Part shown: piece after piece, positions 16,696 through 25,645 of the stretch | Numbering within the stretch: the first letter of the stretch is position 1 | Layout: each line of letters begins with the position of its first letter | Assembly (NCBI GenBank): GCA_964502145.1 | Contig: CAZCVI010000005.1 | Location: 124,001-188,000, forward strand | Direction of reading: 5' to 3' | From: CAZCVI01 sp964502145 | GTDB lineage: Bacteria; Acidobacteriota; Aminicenantia; UBA2199 | Length of the DNA stretch: 64,000 nucleotides | Notes under the pieces: generated by a model | Seen by the model: only the letters and a program-made list of their open reading frames with translations | Told to the model about the DNA's origin: nothing | Database searches by the model: none | Program-made: the position numbers and the translations under genes

Positions 16696-16819
16696 CGTTC
16701 TGTCCTTCCATGCTATTTTTATGATGTTTTTTATACGAAAAGTACGCCAGTATTAATCCTGCAAAGGAAGTCACGTAAGCCAGTGACATGCCAATCACCA
16801 TTTTTAGTCCATTATCCAT
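16688..16819 (-). CDS. 43-residue single-TM protein in symporter operon
   Basis: Starts MDNGLKMVIGMSLAYVTSF: one membrane segment (about 7-29), then a basic stretch (YKKHHKNS) and a short acidic end. The basic flank suggests the C-terminus is cytosolic. AGGAG is 7 nt before the ATG (read on the minus strand), and the gene begins 10 bp after the stop of the 96-residue protein. The gene order symporter, 96 aa, 43 aa, 43 aa, all tightly spaced, supports a membrane complex. Confidence 0.6.
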   Translation of the reverse strand: MDNGLKMVIGMSLAYVTSFAGLILAYFSYKKHHKNSMEGQNDE

Positions 16820-16829
16820 GATTGTTCTC

Positions 16830-17120
16830 CTACTTTTCCCAATTGACCTGTTTTTCCAATTCTTCCAGGTATTTTTTCTGTTTTATTTCATAGTCTGCCG
16901 AGATCACATCTAATTTCGGATTGATGATATACATCATCAACAGCAGCAGCAGGATACCCGCGCCCAGCAATATGAACCCCAACGGCATTAATAACACGCT
17001 AAAAGCTGTTCCCAGCGTCAGTAAAAAATAAACCACAGGTGAAAGAATCACCGTGTATAAATCTTCTTTGGTCCAATCGTCTGCTTCTTTGGCTGTCCAG
17101 GTTCGTTTAATAAGAGCCAT
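16830..17120 (-). CDS. 96-residue 2-TM protein, putative symporter partner
   Basis: Start at ATG 17120 (MALIKRTWTAKEADDW) because GGAGG lies 5 nt upstream; a longer frame to 17189 would overlap the symporter. Residues 1-20 are soluble with a WTAKEADDWTKEDLYT motif; two hydrophobic helices follow (about 24-45 and 47-68), then a charged helix with KQKKYLEELEKQ. It is reminiscent of small subunits that accompany sodium/solute symporters in other bacteria, but no named family was recognised. Confidence 0.7.
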   Translation of the reverse strand: MALIKRTWTAKEADDWTKEDLYTVILSPVVYFLLTLGTAFSVLLMPLGFILLGAGILLLLLMMYIINPKLDVISADYEIKQKKYLEELEKQVNWEK

Positions 17121-17140
17121 ATTGTCCTCCTCTACTGTAA

Positions 17141-18706
17141 TTACAGTAGTCCCTGTTTTTGGGCTTCTCTTTTCACTGGTCCCCACCATCCGATGGGTCG
17201 CGACATCACATAGAATTTAACCAGCTTGTCCATTTTCTCCGGTTTTGTCAAGAATGTGACGGGTACATATATAAATATCCCCAGCAGCATAAGCAGCCAG
17301 AATTGTTGATAATCTTTTAACTTGGGCAGCACTCCAAAAGCAGGCAGCACCCACACAACTAACCAGGATAATACCAGATTAGAAACCCAGGCACTCAGAT
17401 ATCCCCAACCATTAAATCGCCACCAGACAACTTGCATGATATTGGGCAACCACACCCCGGCAGCCATTAACCACAAGGCAAAAATCAACCATTCGGTGAT
17501 GTTTTCCATGATAGAACCAAACACAAATGAACCCAACAACAGGATCGCTGTAGAAATTCGTCCTACCCAGATCAATCTTTCCTGTTTGGCTTTGGGATTG
17601 ATGAAATGGTGATAAAGATCGCGGGTCATATAAGAAGCGCCCAGGTTCAAGTGGGTAGAAATAGTGGAAATATGAATCGCCACAATAGCGGCAAAGAAGA
17701 ACCCCATCATACCAGCAGGAAGATTTTCAAAACCCAATCTGAACCATGCCATTTCATAGTTTTTCACGTCCGCGATATCGGGGTAAATAACAAAGAAGCC
17801 CAGAACTGCCGCAGCCCAGAGGGCGTTTCGTGTTAATACTACAGCCGTGCCAGCCCAGATGCTCCACGACGCATCTTTGATTGTTTTCGCTGATTGAATC
17901 CGTTGTGCTTCGGGATACCAATCAATGGATGTCCCCATTCCCAAACCACCTAACACGGCAATAAACATCATGGTGAGGAACCATGCCACGGGGAAATCAC
18001 CATTAAAGAAACCAGTAAAATTAAAGGGGTTTAGTTTTCCAGATTGTCCCATCAGGTGGAGTTTCGATATAATTCCTGATGGTCCACCTGCGACGTGGAT
18101 GCCCCAGATGGAAACGATCAAGATCATGATAAACGCGATGATGCCTTGCTGGAAGTCAGCCATAACCACGCCCCAATAACCTGCGGCCAAAACATAAATA
18201 GCACACACGGCGGAAAAAACAGTCAAGCCAATCCATAATGGCCAACCAAACATGAATTGACAGACTTTACCCATGGCCATACCTACCCACCCGAGGATAA
18301 ACATGTTGAGAAAGACTTGCCAACCAGCAATCCAGCCACGTAATAATGCGCTGGGCATGCCGCCGAAACGTAAAGATTGCCATTCTGCCTGGGTATAAGC
18401 CAGCGAGCGTCTAAATATTCTTGTCGTGACAAATGCACTGATGGCACACCATGCGGAAAAGAAAGTATACCATATTCCTGAAAACCCATATTTATATACT
18501 ACCCCTGATACCCACATCGGTGTATCTGTCGCGGTATGGGTGGCATATACTGAAGAGGCTGGGAGCCACCAGGGTAAGCCCCGCCCGGCTAAAAAGAAAT
18601 CAGATTCAGAACGTTTCCCCAACCTGTAAAACAAAACACCGCTGCCTACCATTAATACGATAAAGGCAATCAGCCAAAACCAATCCAAAAAATGGAATAC
18701 TACCAT
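17141..18706 (-). CDS. Sodium:solute symporter (SSS family)
   Basis: 521 residues with 12-13 membrane helices. The region ADFFLAGRGLPWW-like (here SDFFLAGRGLPWWLPASSV, about 35-53) is the classic SSS segment between TM1 and TM2; GLGMGTSIDWYPEAQRIQ (about 256) and HISTISTHLNLGASY (about 344) match later conserved loops. Na+-coupled importers of this family take up sugars, proline, acetate or other carboxylates; the substrate is undetermined. AGGTG precedes the ATG. It is the first gene of a leftward operon with three small membrane proteins. Confidence 0.88.
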   Translation of the reverse strand: MVVFHFLDWFWLIAFIVLMVGSGVLFYRLGKRSESDFFLAGRGLPWWLPASSVYATHTATDTPMWVSGVVYKYGFSGIWYTFFSAWCAISAFVTTRIFRRSLAYTQAEWQSLRFGGMPSALLRGWIAGWQVFLNMFILGWVGMAMGKVCQFMFGWPLWIGLTVFSAVCAIYVLAAGYWGVVMADFQQGIIAFIMILIVSIWGIHVAGGPSGIISKLHLMGQSGKLNPFNFTGFFNGDFPVAWFLTMMFIAVLGGLGMGTSIDWYPEAQRIQSAKTIKDASWSIWAGTAVVLTRNALWAAAVLGFFVIYPDIADVKNYEMAWFRLGFENLPAGMMGFFFAAIVAIHISTISTHLNLGASYMTRDLYHHFINPKAKQERLIWVGRISTAILLLGSFVFGSIMENITEWLIFALWLMAAGVWLPNIMQVVWWRFNGWGYLSAWVSNLVLSWLVVWVLPAFGVLPKLKDYQQFWLLMLLGIFIYVPVTFLTKPEKMDKLVKFYVMSRPIGWWGPVKREAQKQGLL

Positions 18707-18859
18707 GTTTTCACCTCTTGTTTATGTGTATCGCTTCTGCGAAAATAGCCAAAATTGTAATACGTGTTGAACGCATAAAGATCGTGTCTGTTCATGGCGA
18801 AAAATTTCATGGTATACTTTTAGCACAAACCAGCGAATATTTCAAGAGCTGAGAGAAAA

Positions 18860-18995
18860 CTAAATTTAACGTCAGGTTTTCGGAAAGAATAGATAATCTG
18901 GACGTTCTGGACGTTCTGGACAGACTGGACTTCCCAATACTTTTGGATTTTGTCCAGTCAGTACAGATAGTCCAGTTCGTTCAGAGCGTCCAAGT
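18860..18995. repeat. Palindromic 9-bp array (CTGGAC type), copy 1
   Basis: Forward units ctggac+NNN at 18898, 18907, 18916 and 18925; reverse units gtccag-like+NNN at 18952, 18961, 18970, 18979 and 18988, an exact 9-bp period on both arms around a loop of about 20 nt. A left flank ctaaatttaacg resembles the CCTAAATCCACC terminus of other copies. It lies between the symporter and hydrolase genes. Confidence 0.85.
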
Positions 18996-19004
18996 GAGTT
19001 TTTA

Positions 19005-19982
19005 TTATTGAAGAGTTTTGATATACCAGGCTGCTGTCCAATAGATGACTTCATCCATTACATCGGGGCCGATATCGAAGTTGTAGTTATGGCTCGCGTC
19101 TACCGAGACCAGTTTTTCATAACCCTCGTGGTATAACAGGTAGGTTTGACCAACCAGGGGTTGGGGCCAGACAATGACATCTTGGAGTGCCGCGATGTAC
19201 ATCATGGGTTTCTTAAAAGTACTGATGGCCAGAAGGGGATTGGTGTTGAATATTTCTACAAAGAATTCTTTGCGAATAGGATAATCCAATACTTTAACAT
19301 CGTCGACATAAAGGGGAAAAATGTCTGAAGTCCCGTTCGGCATTGCCAATCCTTTTTTAAAGCCGCTTTTTTTGAATAAACCTTCGTAATCGTGGGCCGG
19401 ATTGTTCACTGCGGCCCATAACATCAATGAATCGATACGTTCATCGGAAGCAGCGGTAAGAGTACTGACCAAACCGCCCTGACTGTGGCCCAATAAGCCA
19501 ATTCGTCGTGGGTCAACCGGGTCAGCCAATGTTTCGATATAATTTAATGCCACTTTGGCATCAGAAACTTGTCCAGAAAATGTAGTCACGGAGTAATCGC
19601 CGGCATTTTCACCGCAACCACGGAAATCCACCCGGAAAGAACAGAAACCCTGTTCTGCTAGGATACGGGCAGTACGCTCGAAGAAACGTTCCCCTGTTCC
19701 AGTGATGGGGAAACCGTTGCGATCGCCACCAAAACCGTGCAAAATTAAAATAATCGGGCGTGAAGTGTTGGTTTTGGGGACGGCTAACGTGCATTTCATA
19801 GTCATGCCAAAATTGGTGATGTAATGAATGCTCTCTTCTACCTGGTACTTTGCTCCTTGGGCCCGGATTTGATTGTAAATCCCAGTCACGTCATCGTCTT
19901 CCTCGGCTCTGATTAGTGAAGAAAACCCTAGCATAAGTACAACGATACACACAATGGTAAGCTTTATTCTTGATGAATTCAA
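19005..19982 (-). CDS. Secreted alpha/beta hydrolase (esterase-like)
   Basis: 325 residues; TTG start chosen because AGGAGG lies 5 nt upstream. A signal peptide (about 1-26) is followed by an alpha/beta-hydrolase fold: oxyanion region LILHGFGGDRNG (about 79), nucleophile elbow GHSQGG (Ser near 169) and catalytic His in VDASHNYNFD near the end; an Asp in LQDVIVWPQ fits the triad. It resembles feruloyl/acyl esterases. The divergent gene at 20306 is the same length and homologous throughout (both share SQGGL and VIVWPQP/TIVWPQP), so the two arose by duplication. Substrate unknown. Confidence 0.8.
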   Translation of the reverse strand: MNSSRIKLTIVCIVVLMLGFSSLIRAEEDDDVTGIYNQIRAQGAKYQVEESIHYITNFGMTMKCTLAVPKTNTSRPIILILHGFGGDRNGFPITGTGERFFERTARILAEQGFCSFRVDFRGCGENAGDYSVTTFSGQVSDAKVALNYIETLADPVDPRRIGLLGHSQGGLVSTLTAASDERIDSLMLWAAVNNPAHDYEGLFKKSGFKKGLAMPNGTSDIFPLYVDDVKVLDYPIRKEFFVEIFNTNPLLAISTFKKPMMYIAALQDVIVWPQPLVGQTYLLYHEGYEKLVSVDASHNYNFDIGPDVMDEVIYWTAAWYIKTLQ

Positions 19983-20089
19983 ATGAACCTCCTATTTTTT
20001 TTATTGTTGAATCAGTGATACCATACCGGGAAAAAATAAACAAGGCAAAGCAGGTGCTATTTTTTTTTCGTTTTTAGAAATCAATAAAT

Positions 20090-20118
20090 TTGACAATCCG
20101 TGCATTATATTGTATACT
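20090..20118 (+). promoter_or_regulatory. Strong promoter for hydrolase at 20306
   Basis: TTGACA, 17-bp spacer, TATACT, giving a leader of about 180 nt. The 323-bp divergent region 19983-20305 holds this promoter and no other visible gene. Confidence 0.6.
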
Positions 20119-20305
20119 TAATATGTTTAATCCAAGGATCATTCTCGATTCTATTTTTTCCACCGGTTTGAATTTCTCAAATCTTAACATTCAAAATTGA
20201 TTCTCAAGAGCAGTTGAATTCTGATTAATAATATCTTTTCAAGCCAAGGTGGGGGTGCAGTAAAACAAAAGAAAATAAAACAAAAATAAAAAATCGGAGG
20301 TATCA

Positions 20306-21283
20306 ATGAATCAAAAGAAAAGCGTGTTAATGATTATTCTTATGTGGGTGTGTGGTGTGTGGTTGGGGGCAGCAGGTAGTGATAATGTCGATAGAATCTA
20401 TCAGCGTATCAGGAACGCGGAATTAAAATACGGCTATGAAGAGACGATCTTAACCTTCCAGCATGAAGGTAAGACTCTTGTCTGCACATTAGGGCTTCCC
20501 AAAACAAGGGAGAAGTGCCCGATAGTTATTATGATGCCCGGTTTCACTGGTCCCAGGGATGAAGAGATTATTCCGGGAACAGACGAGAGGGTTTTTCAAC
20601 GGGCCGGGCGTATTTTAGCCGGTCATGGCTTTGCTTCTTTCCGGTTTGATTGGCGTGGGTATAATGATAGTGAAGGCCAGTTCTCCGATGCCAGTTTTTC
20701 CAGCGAACTCTCCGATACTATTGCTGCATTGGATTATATTACACAAAATTTAGCGCATGTCGTAAAGACCAACTCTATTGGTATAATAGGGTTCAGTCAG
20801 GGTGGTTTGATTGGAAGTTTAACCGCTGCCAAAGATAAGCGGGTGGATTCCTTGGTGTTATGGTCTGCGCCTACTAATCCAGCCATGAATTATGCCATGA
20901 TATTAACCATGGAAACTATTGTCCAGGGCGTGAAACTGCCCGTGGGCGGAGTTATTGATGCTCCCATTGTCGTAGACGGGACTATTTTTTGCTATTTGCC
21001 GCTGGGAAAAAGGTTTTTTGATGATCTGATCAACACGTATCCTGCTTCTGAAATCCGTAATTTCAAAAAACCGGTGATGTATCTCAGTGGTCTTAAAGAT
21101 ACCATAGTCTGGCCGCAGCCGATGATGGGTGAAGCCTATTTGAAATACCATGAAGGGCCGCATAAACTGGTTATTATTGATGCGGACCATGAATTTGATT
21201 ACTGGGATGGCCCGGTAGCCGCGAAATTAAGCGATGCGATTTACTGGAGTACTGCCTGGTTAATCGACACATTAAAAAAATAA
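20306..21283 (+). CDS. Secreted alpha/beta hydrolase (paralogue of the 19005 gene)
   Basis: 325 residues; CGGAGG lies 5 nt before the ATG. Signal peptide (about 1-23, ending GAAGS). Fold motifs: MMPGFTGPRDEE (about 75), nucleophile elbow GFSQGG (Ser near 165), SGLKDTIVWPQP (acid) and the C-terminal DADHEFDYWDG (His). It aligns end-to-end with the divergent neighbour; the oxyanion stretch differs (MPGFTG versus LHGFGG) and the middle cap region differs most, suggesting a changed substrate. Exported to the periplasm. Confidence 0.8.
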   Translation: MNQKKSVLMIILMWVCGVWLGAAGSDNVDRIYQRIRNAELKYGYEETILTFQHEGKTLVCTLGLPKTREKCPIVIMMPGFTGPRDEEIIPGTDERVFQRAGRILAGHGFASFRFDWRGYNDSEGQFSDASFSSELSDTIAALDYITQNLAHVVKTNSIGIIGFSQGGLIGSLTAAKDKRVDSLVLWSAPTNPAMNYAMILTMETIVQGVKLPVGGVIDAPIVVDGTIFCYLPLGKRFFDDLINTYPASEIRNFKKPVMYLSGLKDTIVWPQPMMGEAYLKYHEGPHKLVIIDADHEFDYWDGPVAAKLSDAIYWSTAWLIDTLKK

Positions 21284-21292
21284 AAGATTTTT

Positions 21293-21348
21293 ACCACGAA
21301 GACACGAAGGGCATGAAGGGTTGTTTCTTCTTTGTGCCCTTCGTGGTT
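21293..21348. repeat. ACCACGAA...TTCGTGGT hairpin
   Basis: ACCACGAA-gacac-GAAGGGCA pairs with TGCCCTTCGTGGT. This 'accacgaagacacgaag' hairpin is seen widely in environmental bacterial genomes. Here it follows the hydrolase stop by 9 bp and may end its transcript. Confidence 0.6.
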
Positions 21349-21448
21349 TGATAGATTTGCGGGGGGGGGTAGGAGACTGTGATTATTTGAAATTATGTCG
21401 CATTTATGATATTGTTATGTTTTGCAAGGTCACTGGAGGACTTTAACC

Positions 21449-23263
21449 ATGAATGCATCTATTAATGGAAACTTCAATAATGGAAACAAGGTGGCAAAAA
21501 ATATTTTACTGTCTATTGTTTGTTTCGGTATCTTTTTTTTGCCGGGGACGGGATGTTGTCCCAAAAAAATCATAAAAAATGGTAAGCCACGCTTGGTATT
21601 GATGGTGGTGGTCGATCAATTGCGAGCCGACATGGTTTCTCGTTTGGAGAATCGTTTCGGAAAGGGTGGGTTCAGGTATTTAATGGAAAAAGGAATCTGG
21701 TACAAGAATGCCAGGTATGATTATGCCACTACTATCACGGCGGTGAGTCATGCCACTATTTTTACCGGGGCCACGCCAGCCCAGCATGGCATAATCGGTA
21801 ACAATTGGTATGATCGGACAACCCATCAGGTGATCAAAGCGGCGGAAAAATCCGGTAATAGTTCTGGTTCTGTGCTGGGGCCTTATCAATTGACTTCTAC
21901 CACGATTGGTGATGAATTGGTTTTGGCATATAATCGGTGTAATCGGGTGTTTAATGTGTCCTTTAAAGATCGTAGTGCTATTCTGCCGGGTGGGAAATTG
22001 GGGAAAGCTTTTTGGTTTGGGAAAGATGAAGAGAATAAAGATAAAAGCGATTTTGGAACGAGTGATTATTATTATGAAAAGAATACAAAACCGCTATGGT
22101 TGGCAGACTGGAAAAAAAACAATGCGGTCGACGGGTACAAAAATAAGGTATGGAATCTGTTATATAACAAAGACACGTATATTTACGGGAATAATACGGG
22201 AAATTTCGATGATCGGCTAGTGGCGAAGATGAAAAAAGAACTACCGGGGAAAATCCCTGAAAAAGAGTATCAAACGATCATCACCAATATCGAAAAAAGA
22301 GGGAAGTTCCCCCATAGACTGGATAATTTCACGGACAAAAAGGGGTATTACGATGCTTTGGGTGTGACTCCTTTTATGGATGACTTAACGATGAAGTTTG
22401 CTTGCCATGTGTTGGAAAATGAAAAATTAGGTGATGATGGGGTGAATACGGATATGTTGACCGTGAGTTTTTCTGCCTTGGATTCAGTCGGTCATGTGTA
22501 TGGTCCTGACAGTTTGGAATATGAGGACCATGTGTTGCGGTTGGACCGGACATTGCATGATTTGTTTTTGTTCATTGATAAAAAAGTGGGCTTAGAAGAT
22601 ACGTTAATTGTGTTGGTGGGTGATCATGGTACTGATTCTGTGCCTGAGTACCGTGATTTGTTGGGAATTTCTGGAGGGCGAATTATTCCTGACCTGGATT
22701 TTAAAGCTGTGATCAATCACGCATTGCAAGAAAAATACAATATCAGGTCGTTGCAGGCCAAAACCAAGGTGGCAGTCACTGGGAATTTATATATTGGTTT
22801 TTGGAATCCTTCTATTTATTTGGATGAAGAGGGGATAGAGAGTCTTCATTTAAATCTTGCCGAGGTGGAACGTGTGGCAGCCGAGGCGATAATGAAACGG
22901 AATAGTATAGCAATAGCGGTTACGCGTTCGGATTTATTGCAGGGGAAAGTGATCGGCACACCGTGGCTGGATAATTTAAAGATAGTATGCCATCCGAAGC
23001 GGTCGGGAAATATTTTAATCATGCAGGAGCCGCATTGGTATTTGTATCCTGATCTCAGTGCAGCGGCGATGCATGGTTCGCCGTATAATTATGACAATCA
23101 TGTGCCGTTGTTCTTTGCCGGGCCTGGAATCAAGCATCGGGACGTGTATCGGCTGGTTTGTCCGCGTGATATTGTAGTGACAGTGGCATTAAAATTGGGA
23201 ATTTGTGCTCCGCCAGCAGCGTCTTGTGTCGGTTTGCCTGAGGTTTTGGATAAAATGCATTAA
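21449..23263 (+). CDS. Alkaline-phosphatase-superfamily lipoprotein (PafA-like)
   Basis: Start at ATG 21449, 9 nt after GGAGG. 604 residues: a hydrophobic N-terminus ending in a lipobox-like PGTGC (about residue 37), so probably a lipoprotein. The core has VVVDQLRADM (first metal-binding Asp), YATTITAVSHATIFTG (the Thr nucleophile position in PafA/NPP-type enzymes), LSFSALDSVGHVYGPDS-like segment (Asp/His metal ligands), VGDHGTD and a late MHGSPYNYDNHVPLFFAG. These make it a type I phosphodiesterase/alkaline phosphatase that likely hydrolyses phosphate esters in the periplasm. Monocistronic. Confidence 0.85.
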   Translation: MNASINGNFNNGNKVAKNILLSIVCFGIFFLPGTGCCPKKIIKNGKPRLVLMVVVDQLRADMVSRLENRFGKGGFRYLMEKGIWYKNARYDYATTITAVSHATIFTGATPAQHGIIGNNWYDRTTHQVIKAAEKSGNSSGSVLGPYQLTSTTIGDELVLAYNRCNRVFNVSFKDRSAILPGGKLGKAFWFGKDEENKDKSDFGTSDYYYEKNTKPLWLADWKKNNAVDGYKNKVWNLLYNKDTYIYGNNTGNFDDRLVAKMKKELPGKIPEKEYQTIITNIEKRGKFPHRLDNFTDKKGYYDALGVTPFMDDLTMKFACHVLENEKLGDDGVNTDMLTVSFSALDSVGHVYGPDSLEYEDHVLRLDRTLHDLFLFIDKKVGLEDTLIVLVGDHGTDSVPEYRDLLGISGGRIIPDLDFKAVINHALQEKYNIRSLQAKTKVAVTGNLYIGFWNPSIYLDEEGIESLHLNLAEVERVAAEAIMKRNSIAIAVTRSDLLQGKVIGTPWLDNLKIVCHPKRSGNILIMQEPHWYLYPDLSAAAMHGSPYNYDNHVPLFFAGPGIKHRDVYRLVCPRDIVVTVALKLGICAPPAASCVGLPEVLDKMH

Positions 23264-23504
23264 AAATAGTCTTGTACGGCAAAAATTAAACGAAAACAAA
23301 GAGAACTTTGGCTCATTCACAAGCACAACGTGCTCTTGTTGTTGAATTATATGTCATTGTATGCCTTGTTGGTCTTCTTTTCTATGCAACCGAAGTCTTT
23401 GTTGTTCTCCACTGCCTAAAATCTTGGCAATTTTGTCTCTTGCTGAGGTGAAATGATCGGTTGTATTCCTTAAACGTGTCAATGTAGTAGTGATTTGTTA
23501 ATTT

Positions 23505-23725
23505 GCAGTGGTCCTGTTGTTGTTTTCCTTGGTCTTGTTGTTTTTTTCCGCAGTCCCCTTATTTTTTTCCGTGGTCTTGTTGTTATTTTTCTTGGTTATC
23601 TTGTCTTTTTCTATCGTTCCCTTGTTGTTATTTCCAGTTCTCTTGTTGTTATTCCCGGTTTTCTTGTTGTTATTCCTGGTTCCTTTGTCGATATTCCCGG
23701 TTCTTGGGGATTATTTCTGTTAATG
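23505..23725. repeat. Degenerate 21-bp tandem array, pyrimidine-rich strand
   Basis: Units such as cttgttgttattcccggttt recur every 21 bp, best at 23640-23710, decaying leftwards. The plus strand is almost purine-free. The minus-strand frame would give heptads like TGNNNKR but has no start codon and meets stops. The surrounding 23264-23875 contains no convincing gene. Confidence 0.6.
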
Positions 23726-23875
23726 TGTCTTCGTGTTTTGCGTTTGAACTGCGAATTATCAGCAAAGAGTAGGATTCTGAATGAGGATGACTATATGTTA
23801 AAGAATTAAGCTTAAAAAGTCAATAGGTTTATTAAGGAAATTTTTTTTTTATGGAGAGGAGAAGCGAGTAGGAAT

Positions 23876-25639
23876 TTAAGTAACGATTTTCACCAGCCAT
23901 CTATCATTATCACTGCACGCGATGCCCTTTTCCTGGCAAAACTCTTCCGCTTCCTGGGTAAATCCGCTCAAGGAGAAGATAAACGCGATAGTCCGTTCCA
24001 GTTTTTCGATGTGTTTGACTTCCTCGTATTTAACCAGGAATTCTTCCGCTTCTTCCTTGGAAAATTTTTTGGAATCGCGGTTTTTCACTTCGCCGATGAT
24101 GGAATAATTTTCGGGTTGTGTGGCGCGGGCTAAGATATCCACATTAAAATTCTTTCCATGCAACGGTGCATAGTTGTATCGCCATACGGTCGCGTACTGG
24201 CAAAAGTTAAAATCAGCGGGTAAATAGCGGGTGATGGATTTCAGGGACTCATTGTTTTGCTGAGCATGAAAGTGGAGTTGGTCGTATAGGGAATATTCGG
24301 CATAATTTCCTTTGATGAAATTATATTTCCCTGATAATTGATTGTATTGGGTTTTAATTTTTTCCAGTTCTTCGTGGAACTCGCGGGTGATGTTGCGGAC
24401 ATCGAATTTTTGTATTTCTTCTTCATAGACGCCACGGAACACCTTGTCGAAGATATTATCTTTTACACCCTGGTAGCGAAAATTTGACTCCCCTTGGGCC
24501 ACGATATCGGATTTTACCAGTGCATTTAGTTTTTCTTCCAGTTTTGCATCCGTCATGTCCAGTTTTAAATTTTCCAGTAATTCTTGACGGGTGACTTCGC
24601 GGTCCCTGTTTTTGCAGAGATACAGGACAATATTCTTGCCATTGCGCTCATTGATGCGGGGCAATGCACTGGCAATGTATTCCATCCAGGTGGCTTTAAT
24701 CTCGCCATGTTTATCCAGGGTTTCAAATTCCAGGGTTTTAGTGACTCCTTCCAGTGTGGTCAGGTCTTTGTCCTCGCATTCAGAACGCATGATGGAACTA
24801 ATATAAAACGGGCTACCTTCCGCCATTGTCGCGATCAAATACACGGTTTCTTCAGTAACCGGAACCTCGAAAAATTGGGAATACTTGTATACCATTTCTA
24901 TTGATTCATCTTGGGGCATGGTGTATAGCGTTTTAGTTTTGAAACGAGAGGGTAACATCTCCCGCAATAAATTTGTGAGCCAACCCACCCAGCTACCGGA
25001 GACAAGAAGGGGGGCGATTTTACTTTCGGCAGTGCCTAAATAACTACCAGCCAGAGTTGTGGCCACGTTTTTTAAATTTTTATCACGGCAGATCATGGCA
25101 TTAAAAAATTGGAATTCATCGATTAATTGCACGATAAATTCTTTTTGTCGAAAGGCAATGGTTTGGGGGGCTTCGCGTACAATTGTCCAGAGAGTATCGA
25201 TTTTTTTATTTTTCACCGCATGGGCGACATCCTCGATCATTGGACATAAGTAATCAAGTCCTTCCTTTTTTGCGATTTGGACGGCTCCGTCAAAATTACT
25301 TCTGATCTCTGGCTTGAGATATTCTGGTTTTCGGGATTTGAAAGCAATGTACTGGTAAATGAAGGTAAGGAAAAAGTTCTGGCAAAAATCCACTACCCAC
25401 ACTTTTGTCTCTTCGATCTCAAAGTAAAAAGGTATCACGCCATTGTTATTATAAAAAGTGATATTAAACAATCGTTCCAAAAGCGCTGTTTTACCGAGTT
25501 TACGACGTGCCAAGATGGCAGTACTTTTGGATTTCCTTTCCTTAACGTCATTAATCCAGGTAAGGAAATAAGCCAGTTCTTTTTTTCTCCCGGTAAACAG
25601 GTCCGGGTTACCGATTCGTTCTTCTTTTGCATAGTCCAT
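23876..25639 (-). CDS. Archaeal-type ATPase with C-terminal restriction-endonuclease-like domain
   Basis: 587 residues. The P-loop is ILARRKLGKTALLERL (about 45-60) and Walker B FIVQLIDEFQFF (about 170); the intervening fold resembles PF01637 STAND-like ATPases. A winged-helix segment follows (VTRQELLENLKL, about 340). The C-terminal 100 residues carry FNVDILARA then IIGEVKNRD, the D...E-x-K pattern of a PD-(D/E)XK nuclease. Proteins of this build are linked to mobile elements or defence, without a known mechanism. Its promoter is leaderless (-35 and -10 at 25674-25646, ATG 6 nt later, no Shine-Dalgarno). Confidence 0.8.
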   Translation of the reverse strand: MDYAKEERIGNPDLFTGRKKELAYFLTWINDVKERKSKSTAILARRKLGKTALLERLFNITFYNNNGVIPFYFEIEETKVWVVDFCQNFFLTFIYQYIAFKSRKPEYLKPEIRSNFDGAVQIAKKEGLDYLCPMIEDVAHAVKNKKIDTLWTIVREAPQTIAFRQKEFIVQLIDEFQFFNAMICRDKNLKNVATTLAGSYLGTAESKIAPLLVSGSWVGWLTNLLREMLPSRFKTKTLYTMPQDESIEMVYKYSQFFEVPVTEETVYLIATMAEGSPFYISSIMRSECEDKDLTTLEGVTKTLEFETLDKHGEIKATWMEYIASALPRINERNGKNIVLYLCKNRDREVTRQELLENLKLDMTDAKLEEKLNALVKSDIVAQGESNFRYQGVKDNIFDKVFRGVYEEEIQKFDVRNITREFHEELEKIKTQYNQLSGKYNFIKGNYAEYSLYDQLHFHAQQNNESLKSITRYLPADFNFCQYATVWRYNYAPLHGKNFNVDILARATQPENYSIIGEVKNRDSKKFSKEEAEEFLVKYEEVKHIEKLERTIAFIFSLSGFTQEAEEFCQEKGIACSDNDRWLVKIVT

Positions 25640-25645
25640 GCTGTA

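Noticed and set aside
23290..23730. Minus-strand frame encoding TGNNNKR heptads followed by ARDKIAKILGSGEQQ
   Set aside because: No start codon, a TAA between the two parts and stops upstream; at best a remnant, not reportable as a gene.
23495..23809. Hydrophobic plus-strand frames in the T-rich array that look like membrane proteins
   Set aside because: Three frames are open at once because the strand is almost purine-free; no Shine-Dalgarno, and the hydrophobicity comes from T-rich codons.
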